DNA of 64,000 bases, taken from positions 1-64,000 of the forward strand of contig JFNH01000098.1 in the NCBI GenBank assembly GCA_000634415.1. Reading direction: 5' to 3'. Shown piece by piece: positions 32,384 to 41,452 of the stretch (its first letter is position 1; every line of letters begins with the position of its first letter). Origin of the DNA: Prochlorococcus sp. scB245a_519A13 (GTDB taxonomy: Bacteria; Cyanobacteriota; Cyanobacteriia; PCC-6307; Cyanobiaceae). Both the position numbers and the translations under genes were made by a program. Below the pieces are notes generated by a model that was given only the letters and a program-made list of their open reading frames with translations, was not told where the DNA came from and did no database searches.

Positions 32384-32401
32384 ATTATATTTTTGTTTTT
32401 A

Positions 32402-32608
32402 TTAATTAACTTCTGATTCCCTGTCATAAGTCATTCCTGATTGTTCCATCCACTCAGCTTTAGTTTTGCAATTTTGTTTGTGATTAAAGATGTGAAAACC
32501 TTCTATAATAATCATTATTGATAGAAGCAAAACAGGAATAAAATATACAGGGGAAGATATTACTTCTTTATATTTGATTTGAGCAATAAATTCCCTGTAT
32601 TTAAACAT
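32402..32608 (-). CDS. Small membrane protein (68 aa), probably Pho-regulated
   Basis: Span SSPVYFIPVLLLSIMIIIEG after a charged N-terminus, then NHKQNCKTKAEWMEQSGMTY. Unknown function. A Pho box with the 11-nt spacing lies upstream (32628-32663). Convergent with arsR, divergent from pstC. Confidence 0.65.
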   Translation of the reverse strand: MFKYREFIAQIKYKEVISSPVYFIPVLLLSIMIIIEGFHIFNHKQNCKTKAEWMEQSGMTYDRESEVN

Positions 32609-32627
32609 TCCCTCAGTTCCTATTCAA

Positions 32628-32663
32628 TAAATAATATTCACCTATGGTTAAGTAAAGTTAAAG
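32628..32663 (-). promoter_or_regulatory. Pho box and -10 before the 68-aa gene
   Basis: Minus strand: CTTTAACT, TTA, CTTAACCA (32663-32645), 11 nt, TATTTA (32633-32628). The ATG follows 19 nt later. Confidence 0.65.
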
Positions 32664-32720
32664 AAAAAATTTTTGAAGAAATTAATTTAAGGATGTTATC
32701 TTTTCATGACTTTCATATAC

Positions 32721-32756
32721 CTTTAAGTCCTCTTAAAGTCTTTTCCAATATTTAAT
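32721..32756 (+). promoter_or_regulatory. Pho box and -10 before pstC
   Basis: CTTTAAGT, CCT, CTTAAAGT (32721-32739), 11 nt, TTTAAT (32751-32756). Same spacing as at the porin and 68-aa genes. pstC starts at 32786. Confidence 0.6.
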
Positions 32757-32785
32757 AGTAGATTTGTAGATATATTCTTTTTTTA

Positions 32786-33733
32786 ATGGAAGAGAAATTA
32801 ACTCTTTTCAAGAATCGTAAAAGATTCGGAATTGAAAAAAATATAGATTTAATCTTTAAAAATACAACCCTAGCCTTGTCTAGTTTTGTTGCAATAGTAC
32901 TTTTTGGAATTATTTTAGTAGTCTTTTTTCAGTCATTTGAATCATTTTCAAGGTATGGCTTAAATTTTCTAGTAACTTCTGAATGGAATCCAGTAAAAGA
33001 TGAATATGGAGCTTTTACAGCAATATATGGGACATTAGTTACTTCTCTTCTTTCATTATTGATTACTATCCCTTTAGGTGTTGGAACTGCGATATTTATT
33101 ACAGAGGATTTTGTTCCGAAATTTGTCAGAGAAATAGTAGGTTCATTTGTTGAATTACTAGCAGCTATACCATCTGTCGTATTGGGATTATGGGCGATAT
33201 TTGTTATGGAACCTTTCTTTAGAGAGTTTTTTGTTTTTTTACATAAATTCTTTGGTTGGATTCCTTTATTTAGTTCGGAGCCTGCAGGTCGGAATTCACT
33301 TTTAGCGATAATAATTTTAGTGGTAATGCTTTTACCAATAGTGACCTCGATAGCTAGAGATAGTCTGAATCAAGTTCCCAAAAAGCTTAGGAATGCTTCC
33401 TATGGAATTGGTGCAAGTAGATGGAAAACTATATTTTCGGTAATTTTGCCTGCGGCATTATCAGGAATTATGGCAGGTGTTCTATTGGCGTTAGGCAGGG
33501 CAATGGGTGAAACCATGGCTGTCACGATGATTATTGGAAATTCTAATGTATTTAGTTGGTCACTATTATCTCCTGGATATACCATCTCTTCTATGCTCGC
33601 AAACCAGTTTGGTGAAGCCGATGGAAGTCAGGTCTCATCACTTTTTTATGCGGCTTTTGTACTAATGATCCTATCTTTAGTGGTTAATATCTTTGCTCAA
33701 TGGCTAGTTAAGAAATTTAGTCTCAAATATTAG
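32786..33733 (+). CDS. pstC: Phosphate ABC transporter permease PstC
   Basis: 315 residues, six spans, permease motif ASYGIGASRWKTIFSVILP (EAA-type loop) and AIYGTLVTSLLSLLITIPLG near the start of the domain. Inner-membrane half of the phosphate channel with PstA. pstA begins at the base after its stop. Confidence 0.95.
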   Translation: MEEKLTLFKNRKRFGIEKNIDLIFKNTTLALSSFVAIVLFGIILVVFFQSFESFSRYGLNFLVTSEWNPVKDEYGAFTAIYGTLVTSLLSLLITIPLGVGTAIFITEDFVPKFVREIVGSFVELLAAIPSVVLGLWAIFVMEPFFREFFVFLHKFFGWIPLFSSEPAGRNSLLAIIILVVMLLPIVTSIARDSLNQVPKKLRNASYGIGASRWKTIFSVILPAALSGIMAGVLLALGRAMGETMAVTMIIGNSNVFSWSLLSPGYTISSMLANQFGEADGSQVSSLFYAAFVLMILSLVVNIFAQWLVKKFSLKY

Positions 33734-34633
33734 ATGATTATGAATTCTCTTTATTACCAGAAAAAACTATCACGAAATGTAGGAGATAAATTCTTTACTT
33801 CTTTATCAGTTTTTTGTGCACTCATTGCAATTCTTCCTTTGATTTTTGTGGTTACATATATTCTTATTAAAGGGGGAGCTCAAATCACACCAGAATTATT
33901 TACTTTAGAACCAAATCCTCCTGGAGATGATTTAGATGCGGGAGGAATTAATCCTGCATTAATTGGGACACTAGTTATTACAACTATTGCTTCAATTATT
34001 GCCATACCAGTAGGTGTTGGCGGTGGCATATATCTAGCTGAATATTCAAACGGAGGACCTTTTTCAAAATTTATTAGATTCGGAGTTAATGTTTTAGCTG
34101 GTGTTCCCTCAATAATTGCCGGTGTATTTATTTATGCCTTAATCGTTTCAACAAAAATTTTATTTGGCAGTATGTACAGTGGTTTTGCAGGAGGTATGGC
34201 TCTTTCAATATTGATGTTGCCTACAGTTATAAAAACTACTGATGAAGGTTTAAAGTTAGTACCAAATGAATTAAGGTATGCTTCTCTAGGCATAGGAGCA
34301 AGTATGTATACAACAATATTAAAAATAACTTTACCCACAGCATTTAGATCTATTGCTACTGGGGTTGTGCTTGGAATCGCAAGGGCTGCAGGCGAAACAG
34401 CACCTTTGATATTTACTGCTTTATTTTCTTACTACTACATAGTAGGTTTTGAAGATTTGTTTTACGAGATGGGCTCATTAGCTGTTTTGATATATAATTT
34501 TGCCCTTGAACCTTATGATGCACAGAATAAACTAGCCTGGGCGGCTTCCTTTATTCTTGTCATATCAATACTAACAGTTAATATTTTTTCAAGGATATTT
34601 GCCGCTTTTACTGAGAAAACTAAGAGGGTATGA
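33734..34633 (+). CDS. pstA: Phosphate ABC transporter permease PstA
   Basis: 299 residues, six spans; [20 protein letters not shown] and the loop [19 protein letters not shown], followed by [15 protein letters not shown]. Starts directly after the pstC TAG; ends 1 nt before the pstB ATG. Pairs with PstC. Confidence 0.95.
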   Translation: MIMNSLYYQKKLSRNVGDKFFTSLSVFCALIAILPLIFVVTYILIKGGAQITPELFTLEPNPPGDDLDAGGINPALIGTLVITTIASIIAIPVGVGGGIYLAEYSNGGPFSKFIRFGVNVLAGVPSIIAGVFIYALIVSTKILFGSMYSGFAGGMALSILMLPTVIKTTDEGLKLVPNELRYASLGIGASMYTTILKITLPTAFRSIATGVVLGIARAAGETAPLIFTALFSYYYIVGFEDLFYEMGSLAVLIYNFALEPYDAQNKLAWAASFILVISILTVNIFSRIFAAFTEKTKRV

Positions 34634-34634
34634 A

Positions 34635-35444
34635 ATGATTAAAAACACTAAAAAGTCGCAAAAGAAAAACATTTTATCTCTTGAGGATGTTTCTATTAGT
34701 TATGGCACTTTTGAAGCGGTAAAAAATGTTTTTTTAAATTTTAAAGCAGGAGATATAACTTCACTCATTGGCCCTTCTGGTTGTGGTAAATCAACCGTTC
34801 TTAGAGCTTTGAATAGAATGAACGATTTAATCCCTAACTGTTCGTTAAAAGGGACAGTCCTCTTTGATGGAACTAATATCTATGACAAAAGAGTAGATCC
34901 AGTTGAAGTTAGAAGAAGAATCGGAATGGTTTTTCAGCAACCTAATCCTTTTCCAAAATCTATCTACGAAAATATTGCATTCGGAGCAAGAATCAATGGC
35001 TTTACGGGAGATATGGATGAATTAGTGGAAAGTTCCTTGAGAAAAGCTGCTGTATGGAGTGAATGTAAGGATAAATTAAATGATAGTGGTTACTCTTTAT
35101 CTGGTGGACAACAACAGAGATTATGTATTGCTCGAACCATCGCAATTGAGCCTGAAATAATTCTCATGGATGAGCCATGCTCAGCTTTAGATCCAATCTC
35201 TACTTTGAAAATAGAAGAGACGATGCACGAACTTAAGAAGAATTACACAATAATAATCGTTACCCATAATATGCAGCAGGCATTAAGAGTCAGTGATATG
35301 ACTGCTTTCTTTAATGCAGTTGAATACGAAGATGGTGATGGAGGGAAAGTCGGCTATCTTGCCGAATTTGATTCTACTAAGAAAATTTTTAACTCTCCAA
35401 AAGAAAAAACCACTCAGGAATATATATCAGGTAAATTTGGTTAA
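34635..35444 (+). CDS. pstB: Phosphate ABC transporter ATPase
   Basis: 269 residues from ATG 34635 (a longer frame from 34599 overlaps pstA and is not needed). Walker [11 protein letters not shown]-loop [20 protein letters not shown] (PstB-specific), signature [16 protein letters not shown], Walker [15 protein letters not shown]-loop VTHNMQQ. Powers phosphate import. Confidence 0.96.
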   Translation: MIKNTKKSQKKNILSLEDVSISYGTFEAVKNVFLNFKAGDITSLIGPSGCGKSTVLRALNRMNDLIPNCSLKGTVLFDGTNIYDKRVDPVEVRRRIGMVFQQPNPFPKSIYENIAFGARINGFTGDMDELVESSLRKAAVWSECKDKLNDSGYSLSGGQQQRLCIARTIAIEPEIILMDEPCSALDPISTLKIEETMHELKKNYTIIIVTHNMQQALRVSDMTAFFNAVEYEDGDGGKVGYLAEFDSTKKIFNSPKEKTTQEYISGKFG

Positions 35445-35551
35445 TGTTTAATTTTTACTTTAAAAAGAAAGATTTTTAGCTTTAAAACGGATAAAGGGTA
35501 GACAAACAGTATAAATACCTATATAGTAATTTCGAATTAGTAAGTTTATCT

Positions 35552-35785
35552 TTGAAAAACTACCCTTTTCTACCTTTCTTGATTTTTGCAGGGGCTCTCA
35601 TAACAACTGCAACAATAGGGTTACCTGTATTTACTTCATAATTTAAGAGTATTTCTATTTCAGGTAATCTTATGGTTTCAATATTAAATAAAGAATTAAT
35701 TGGAAGTCCTAATAAAACCTTAAAAAAGGGAAATTTATTTGACTTTATAAAAAAAAAGAGAGAATATGAATCTGTGTGGGAGTGA
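35552..35785 (+). pseudogene. Interrupted small ORF (possible remnant)
   Basis: Two ORFs share one frame and are separated by a single TAA at 35639: TTG 35552-35641 (KNYPFLPFLIFAGALITT, one span, 29 aa) and ATG 35672-35785 (MVSILNKELIGSPNKTLKKG, 37 aa). Readthrough would give one anchored protein of about 77 residues. Either a nonsense mutation or two unrelated tiny genes. The minus-strand ORF over it is a shadow. Confidence 0.3.
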
Positions 35786-35838
35786 AAAATCTGTATTAAA
35801 ACCATTTTTAAGAGTGGTTAATTTCTAATTTATTTATC

Positions 35839-35985
35839 ATGGATAAAACTAAAGAACAGTTAGAAAAATTAAGAGAAGTAGCAGAAGCATCTCTTACAAA
35901 AACGGATGAACTTCAAAAAGTTCTTGCTCAAATCGAAGCTTTAATGTCTAGAGAAGAATCACAAACATTATCAAAAAAGAAATAA
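35839..35985 (+). CDS. Small helical protein (48 aa)
   Basis: MDKTKEQLEKLREVAEASLT followed by KTDELQKVLAQIEALMS: a single long charged helix, possibly coiled coil. Intact frame downstream of the interrupted ORF. Function unknown. Confidence 0.55.
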   Translation: MDKTKEQLEKLREVAEASLTKTDELQKVLAQIEALMSREESQTLSKKK

Positions 35986-36096
35986 TTATTTAAAAAATAA
36001 TTTTAGGTTTTGTACTTTTAATTACACCTCTACAAATACATTGTAGTTATTAATTGGTTATGCAGAACCCGTTCCAAAGTTTTCTGTTAGGTCTCT

Positions 36097-36144
36097 AGGT
36101 CTTACCTTCTTTAAGTAAAAGACCTCTTTAATTTGTTTTTTTTA
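36097..36144 (+). terminator. Terminator-like hairpin
   Basis: AGGTCTT (36097-36103) pairs with AAGACCT (36119-36125); a T-rich tract with eight consecutive Ts follows. It closes the 180-nt gap after the 48-aa gene, which may hold a 3' UTR or small RNA. Confidence 0.6.
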
Positions 36145-36167
36145 TTATATTTTTATAAACTGCTTAT

Positions 36168-36470
36168 TTAGTTGATTACTTTATAGATTTCTTTCAAGCA
36201 GACATTTACATCGAAAGATTCAGTATTTACAACCTCTAAGCCTGTTTTTTCTGTAACTTCAACAGTTGCATTACATTCGTCTTGTTTAAGAGCCATATAA
36301 CTTGGCTTTATGTCTTCAATATCTAATTCAACACTTGATTCAGTATTTTCCTTATATTGTTCCATTACTAATGTAAGTGCCTCTATCTCAACGGAAAAAT
36401 TATCATTTGCTTTTGCTTCAAATGAAATTACAAGAAATGGGAATAAAATCAAGGCTATTAATTTTTTCAT
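36168..36470 (-). CDS. Secreted hypothetical protein (100 aa)
   Basis: Signal peptide MKKLIALILFPFLVISFEAKA, mature protein with two Cys (QDECNATVEV and DVNVCLKEIY) that could form a disulphide. No family recognised. Confidence 0.65.
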   Translation of the reverse strand: MKKLIALILFPFLVISFEAKANDNFSVEIEALTLVMEQYKENTESSVELDIEDIKPSYMALKQDECNATVEVTEKTGLEVVNTESFDVNVCLKEIYKVIN

Positions 36471-36675
36471 TTCTATAAAAAATGTTTATTTTTTTTATAA
36501 CGTGGATTGTCTGCTAAGGAAAGGGTCATTAGCTTTATAAAATTTTTATTATCTATTTTTACTCGCAAATAGATTTACTAATCTTAAATTAATTGATAGA
36601 AAAACTAATCGAGACTATTAAGTATAAATTGGTATATTTAAATGAAAAATTTAAGTCACTTCAACAGGATTTTTC

Positions 36676-37326
36676 TTAAGATTTTAGTTCGATAATTTCT
36701 TCTTCAGAAACAATTGCCCATTTTTTAAATGACTTTTTGCAGGGATATCCTCCTGTTAAGTCTCCAAATGCAGGAATATATAAAACATTTTTATTCATAT
36801 CCATCGCAAAGCACCTAAATGATAATTTATCCCCTTTGTTTTTTAAATAGATTTTTGGATGATAATGTCCACAAATATTTAAGGTTTTATTGCTTTCTAA
36901 ATTGACTGGCTCATGGCTAAAAGTAATATTTTTAGTTTTTCTAATATCAAAAATTTTTATATTTTTAATATCACAACCTACATCGTGATTTCCTAGGACT
37001 AGTTCAACTTTAGTTTTTAGTAGTTCAGGAAGATCCTCAACTTTTTTTTGAAGAGTTTTATCTATTGAATATTTGCTGTGGAATAAATCTCCCAATATTA
37101 TTAACTTTTTAGGACTATATTTTTTTACTAGTTTTTCTATTCTTGCGAAATTGTCTTTATCTGAATTATTAGTAAGAGGGATACCATTTTTCTGAAAATA
37201 ATCAGCTTTACCAAGATGAATATCGCATATTAACAACTCTTTTGTTTCCGGTAGAAATAACGCTCTTGAAGGAAGCATCTCTAACAAAGTATCTTCCCAA
37301 GAAAATTTAAAAGAACTTTTTTTCAT
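36676..37326 (-). CDS. pdeM: Ligase-associated metallophosphoesterase
   Basis: 216 residues with calcineurin-type motifs: ICDIHLGKADYFQ, ILGDLFHSKYSID, LVLGNHDVGCD, HEPVN and ICGHYHPKIYL. Fourth gene of the exonuclease/ligase/helicase/phosphoesterase operon, starting right after the helicase stop. Family members hydrolyse phosphodiesters in vitro; the repair role is inferred from the conserved gene set (TIGR04123 type). Confidence 0.9.
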   Translation of the reverse strand: MKKSSFKFSWEDTLLEMLPSRALFLPETKELLICDIHLGKADYFQKNGIPLTNNSDKDNFARIEKLVKKYSPKKLIILGDLFHSKYSIDKTLQKKVEDLPELLKTKVELVLGNHDVGCDIKNIKIFDIRKTKNITFSHEPVNLESNKTLNICGHYHPKIYLKNKGDKLSFRCFAMDMNKNVLYIPAFGDLTGGYPCKKSFKKWAIVSEEEIIELKS

Positions 37327-39813
37327 TTAATCACTATATTTTTTTATAAGTTTTTCTACTCTTTTTTCTATTGGTTCATTGCTTAAAGTATTTTTAAGTC
37401 TTTCTACTAATAAAGGGAAAGCAAAAGGAGTTGGAGTTTTTATCTCGTTTAATAGCATTTTTAAATTTTTTAATCTCTCTAATGATCTAGATATTCTTTT
37501 ATTTTCTAATTGATATTCTTTAACTTCTTGATGCGATTGTTTTATCAAAAGATGGCCTTCTTCATATTTAGTAAAGACATCGTAAAAAAGACTTGAACTT
37601 ATTTGAAGTTGAGAGGAGGTTTTTGTTTTGGTTGGATTATTTTGATTTACAAGTCCACTTATTTGGGCAATATTTTTAAATCTACGTTTTGTTAATTCTG
37701 AAAAATTAATTGCATTTTCTAGATCTTCTTCTAATTTTTTGTTATTCAAAAAGTAATCAGCTTCTTTTTTTATTATGGAAAAATCATAATCTTCTGCGGT
37801 AGTTAAGCTGAATCCAAAATCATTAGCAGTAATACTAAATGTGGATTGTTTTAATTTTGCCAATCTCAAAGCCCATAAAAATGCAATTCCTTCATTTACA
37901 AATTTGCCATCAAGTGTAAAAGCAAAAAGATTTGTTAAATCCTTGGTTTTATAAATTTCTATAAGGAATTCTTCTTTCTTTGGAATATTTGAAAGAACTT
38001 TTTGTTTCTTCAATATTGGGCGTAATGAATTGAGTTCAGGATTTAAGGAATCATAATTTTCTAGTTCGTTGCATATATCTATTTCTTTTCTCAAACTCTC
38101 ACAAAGTAGATCAGAAATTGCCATTTGACCTCCAACCCACGCAGGAATTAGAGAACTTTTTTTTGTTGATTTTTTTACGTATAAGATCATATCTCTAATT
38201 CTTATAAATTGAAGCATTTTGCCGGCGAAGTAAAATGTATCTCCAGGATTTAATTTTGAAGCAAAATTCTCCTCTAAATTACCTAAAGATTTGCCTTTCA
38301 TATATTTGACTTTCACAAATTTGTCACTTGTAATTGTCCCAATATTAAACTTATGCATTCTTATTAAAGATTTGTCTTTTACAAAATATTTAAAGGTTTC
38401 ATTATTATTTTTGGATTCTTCTTTAACTATCTTTTTATATTTTGGGTATGCTTTAAGACATTTTCCTCCATATTCTAAAAAGTCAAGACACCAATTCCAA
38501 TCTTGATCTTTTAAGTTTCTATAACTCCAGCAATTCTTAATTCTTTCTTTCTCAATGTTCGGATCAAAGCCATTTCCGCATGCTAAACTTATTAGATGTT
38601 GAAGAAGTACATCATAAGATAATTCAGGAAGTCTAATTTCCTCAGATATACCACTTTTTATTATTCTTCTCATTGCACTAATCTCAAATAACTCCAAAGA
38701 ATTAGTAGGCATAAAAATTATTTTTGATTTCCCGCCTGGTCTATGAGCACTTCTTCCCGCTCTTTGGATTAGTCTAGCTAAATTCTTTGCACTACCAATT
38801 TGTACTATTTGATCTACAGGTTGGAAGTCAACTCCCAAATCTAACGAGCTGGTGCAGACTACCCATTTTATTAATCCATCTTTAACTCCTTCTTCAACTC
38901 TTTTTCTATCCTCTTTATCGAGGGAGCTGTGATGAAGTGCGATTTTGTCTCCCATCTCTGGCAGAAAAAATTTAAGACATTGATACCATCTTTCAGATTG
39001 GTTTCTTGTATTGGTGAATAATAAAGTACTTTTATTTTTATTTAGGATTTTTAAAAGTGAAGAATGACTTCTGATGCCTAGATGGCCGCTCCATGGAAAG
39101 GTCGTTTCCTCCTCTGGCAAAACGCTTATAATTTCTATCTCTTTTTGAATATTTGTACTTATAATTTTGGGTTTAATAGCGCTAATCCCAACTATTGCTC
39201 TTGCTGCTTCTTCAATATTTCCAATAGTTGCAGACATTGCCCAAATTTGTAAATTTTTTATATTACCTCTTAGCCAACTTAAAGATAACTCGCACTGGTT
39301 TCCTCTTTTACTACCCATCAATTCATGCCATTCATCAATAATTATTGATGACAACTCCTTGAACAGATTATTAGATTCTTTATTAGAAAGTAAAAGAGAT
39401 AAAGACTCTGGAGTGGTAATAAGAATATTAGGTGGTTTAGCTAGTTGCTTTTTCTTTTCATATGGGGTTGTATCTCCGTTCCTAATTTGGACAGTGATTT
39501 CTTTATTAAAATGAAAAGCTGCTATTTGTATGGAATTTTTTAAATCTCTACTTAGTGCTTTTAAAGGGGTTATTAATAATATATTCACACTTTTATTATT
39601 TTTGGGATCATCTATCTTTGATAGAGGTCCCATTAATGCAGCATAAGTTTTGCCGCATCCAGTAGGAACTTGTATTATTCCACTCTCTCCATTTAAGAAT
39701 GCTTCCCAAGATTCAATCTGATAGGGTAATGGCTCCCATCCATTTGTGGAGAAAAACTGTTTAATTTTAGAAATTAAATTATTTTGCTTATTATTTTTCG
39801 TAATATTTTTCAT
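37327..39813 (-). CDS. Ligase-associated Lhr-like DEXH helicase
   Basis: 828 residues. Motif I VPTGCGKTYAAL, Ia TPLKALSRDL, II IIIDEWHEL, III MSATIGN, IV-V TNTRNQSERW and STLDLGVDFQPVD-like region, VI QRAGRSAHRPGG. Long C-terminal Lhr-type extension. Overlaps the ligase gene by 4 bp. 3'-to-5' nucleic acid unwinding in a ligase-associated DNA damage response is the expected role (TIGR04121 type). Confidence 0.92.
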   Translation of the reverse strand: MKNITKNNKQNNLISKIKQFFSTNGWEPLPYQIESWEAFLNGESGIIQVPTGCGKTYAALMGPLSKIDDPKNNKSVNILLITPLKALSRDLKNSIQIAAFHFNKEITVQIRNGDTTPYEKKKQLAKPPNILITTPESLSLLLSNKESNNLFKELSSIIIDEWHELMGSKRGNQCELSLSWLRGNIKNLQIWAMSATIGNIEEAARAIVGISAIKPKIISTNIQKEIEIISVLPEEETTFPWSGHLGIRSHSSLLKILNKNKSTLLFTNTRNQSERWYQCLKFFLPEMGDKIALHHSSLDKEDRKRVEEGVKDGLIKWVVCTSSLDLGVDFQPVDQIVQIGSAKNLARLIQRAGRSAHRPGGKSKIIFMPTNSLELFEISAMRRIIKSGISEEIRLPELSYDVLLQHLISLACGNGFDPNIEKERIKNCWSYRNLKDQDWNWCLDFLEYGGKCLKAYPKYKKIVKEESKNNNETFKYFVKDKSLIRMHKFNIGTITSDKFVKVKYMKGKSLGNLEENFASKLNPGDTFYFAGKMLQFIRIRDMILYVKKSTKKSSLIPAWVGGQMAISDLLCESLRKEIDICNELENYDSLNPELNSLRPILKKQKVLSNIPKKEEFLIEIYKTKDLTNLFAFTLDGKFVNEGIAFLWALRLAKLKQSTFSITANDFGFSLTTAEDYDFSIIKKEADYFLNNKKLEEDLENAINFSELTKRRFKNIAQISGLVNQNNPTKTKTSSQLQISSSLFYDVFTKYEEGHLLIKQSHQEVKEYQLENKRISRSLERLKNLKMLLNEIKTPTPFAFPLLVERLKNTLSNEPIEKRVEKLIKKYSD

Positions 39814-41450
39814 GATTTTTTTTTCATTAGTTCATAAGCATTCTCTAAGCTATCTGCATCATTAATTTTTTTATCTTTTCTCCATTTTGTTATTCTTGGA
39901 AATCGTACTGCTATGCCTGACTTATGACGTTTAGAAATTTGTATTTTCTCAAAAGATATTTCGAATACCATTTCTGGTTTTAACGATCGAACAGGACCAA
40001 ATTTTTCTATTGTATTTTTTCTTATCCATTTATCTAGCTCTTTAATCTCAATATTCGTTAAACCAGAATATGCACTTGCAAATTTAATTAATTCCTTGTT
40101 TCTCCATAATGCAAAACTGTAATCTGTATACAGACCAGCTCTTCTCCCGCTACCGCCCTTTGCGTAAATTAGAACAGCATCCAGTTGCATAGGATCAACT
40201 TTATATTTCCACCAAATACCTTTCTTCCTACCAGAGGAGTATATAGAAGTCTTTTTCTTAATTATTAATCCTTCAGTATTATTTTCTCGAGATTTTTCTT
40301 TATAAGTTAAAGCATCAGGCCAATCTTTAGGAAAAATTAAATCACATATTTTGAAAATATCAGAGATATTATTCTCAGTTTTAATTTGCCATTTTGAAAA
40401 ATATTTTTCTAACTCAATTCTTCTATTTTCTAATTTAATTTCTCTTATATCTCTCCCATTAATCTCTAAAAGATCATAAGCAATAAAAATAATTGGATAT
40501 TTTATTTGGATTGATCTAGTAGGAGACTTTCTATTTATTCTTTTTTGAAGTAAAGAAAAATCAAAGGCAATTTGTTCTTTAAAATTCCAAACTAATAATT
40601 CCCCATCAAGAACAAAATCATCTTTTATATGTGACATTTTCTCTACTAATTCTGGGAAAGATTCATTTACTAATTCTTGCCCTCTTGTCCATAACGAAAC
40701 ATTGCCTGATCTTTTAATTAATTGCATCCTTATACCGTCGTATTTCCATTCAAATTGAAAATCATTTATTGAATTTTTGAAGATTTTATCTTCAATAGTA
40801 TTTGCTAAAAGAAATGGAAATGGTTTGGAATTTAACTCTTGAAGATTGATATTCTTGTTAATTAAAAATTCATATGAATCAATTGAAGGTTTAAAATCAC
40901 CCATCAACCTATGAGAAATAATCTCTTCCTCAATATTAATTAGTTTTGATATTGATTTTGTGATTAATCCGATAGAGACTCCTACTCTAAAAGTTCCTGT
41001 AAGAATTTTATTAAAAATTAGATGGTTATCTTCAGGCAATGTTTCCCAAAGATTTTTAATTTCTAAATTTTTCTCCTCTTCATTAAGTTTTGATAATGCA
41101 GGTATTGTTTCGCTTAGTAATTCATTGAGACTTATATTTGATAATTTCTTTTTCCTAGAATTAGTTTTATTTTTAAGTAATAACGTTATTACCTCAGCAG
41201 AATCACCAACTTTTAAATAACAAATATCAATTAACCATTGAGGATATTCGTATATTTGAGAAAAAAGATTTTTTAAATATCTTCCACTAATAAATCTCTT
41301 ATTACTTTTTCCAGTTAGTAAATATATTGCCCATGAATTATCTATTGGATCATTAGATAAAAAATAATTTTTTAAAACTTCAATTTTATTATTTGTACTA
41401 TTAATTGAATCTAGATCGCCAAATAATTCTGAAAACTTTTTTAAGCTCAT
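39810..41450 (-). CDS. ATP-dependent DNA ligase (LigC/B-type, repair operon)
   Basis: 546 residues. Adenylation motif I EWKYDGIRMQL (Lys in KxDG) at about residue 236, motif III LDGELLVWN, motif IV TEGLIIKKK, motif V GIWWKYKVDPMQLDAV, OB-fold C-terminus. N-terminal DNA-binding domain (GTFRVGVSIGLITKSI). Two nt after the exonuclease stop and overlapping the helicase start by 4 bp. Seals nicks with ATP, in addition to the essential NAD ligase expected elsewhere. Confidence 0.93.
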   Translation of the reverse strand: MSLKKFSELFGDLDSINSTNNKIEVLKNYFLSNDPIDNSWAIYLLTGKSNKRFISGRYLKNLFSQIYEYPQWLIDICYLKVGDSAEVITLLLKNKTNSRKKKLSNISLNELLSETIPALSKLNEEEKNLEIKNLWETLPEDNHLIFNKILTGTFRVGVSIGLITKSISKLINIEEEIISHRLMGDFKPSIDSYEFLINKNINLQELNSKPFPFLLANTIEDKIFKNSINDFQFEWKYDGIRMQLIKRSGNVSLWTRGQELVNESFPELVEKMSHIKDDFVLDGELLVWNFKEQIAFDFSLLQKRINRKSPTRSIQIKYPIIFIAYDLLEINGRDIREIKLENRRIELEKYFSKWQIKTENNISDIFKICDLIFPKDWPDALTYKEKSRENNTEGLIIKKKTSIYSSGRKKGIWWKYKVDPMQLDAVLIYAKGGSGRRAGLYTDYSFALWRNKELIKFASAYSGLTNIEIKELDKWIRKNTIEKFGPVRSLKPEMVFEISFEKIQISKRHKSGIAVRFPRITKWRKDKKINDADSLENAYELMKKKS

Positions 41451-41452
41451 AT

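Noticed and set aside
35560-35805. 81-aa minus-strand ORF behind pstB
   Set aside because: Antisense shadow of the two same-frame plus-strand peptides; composition is not convincing.
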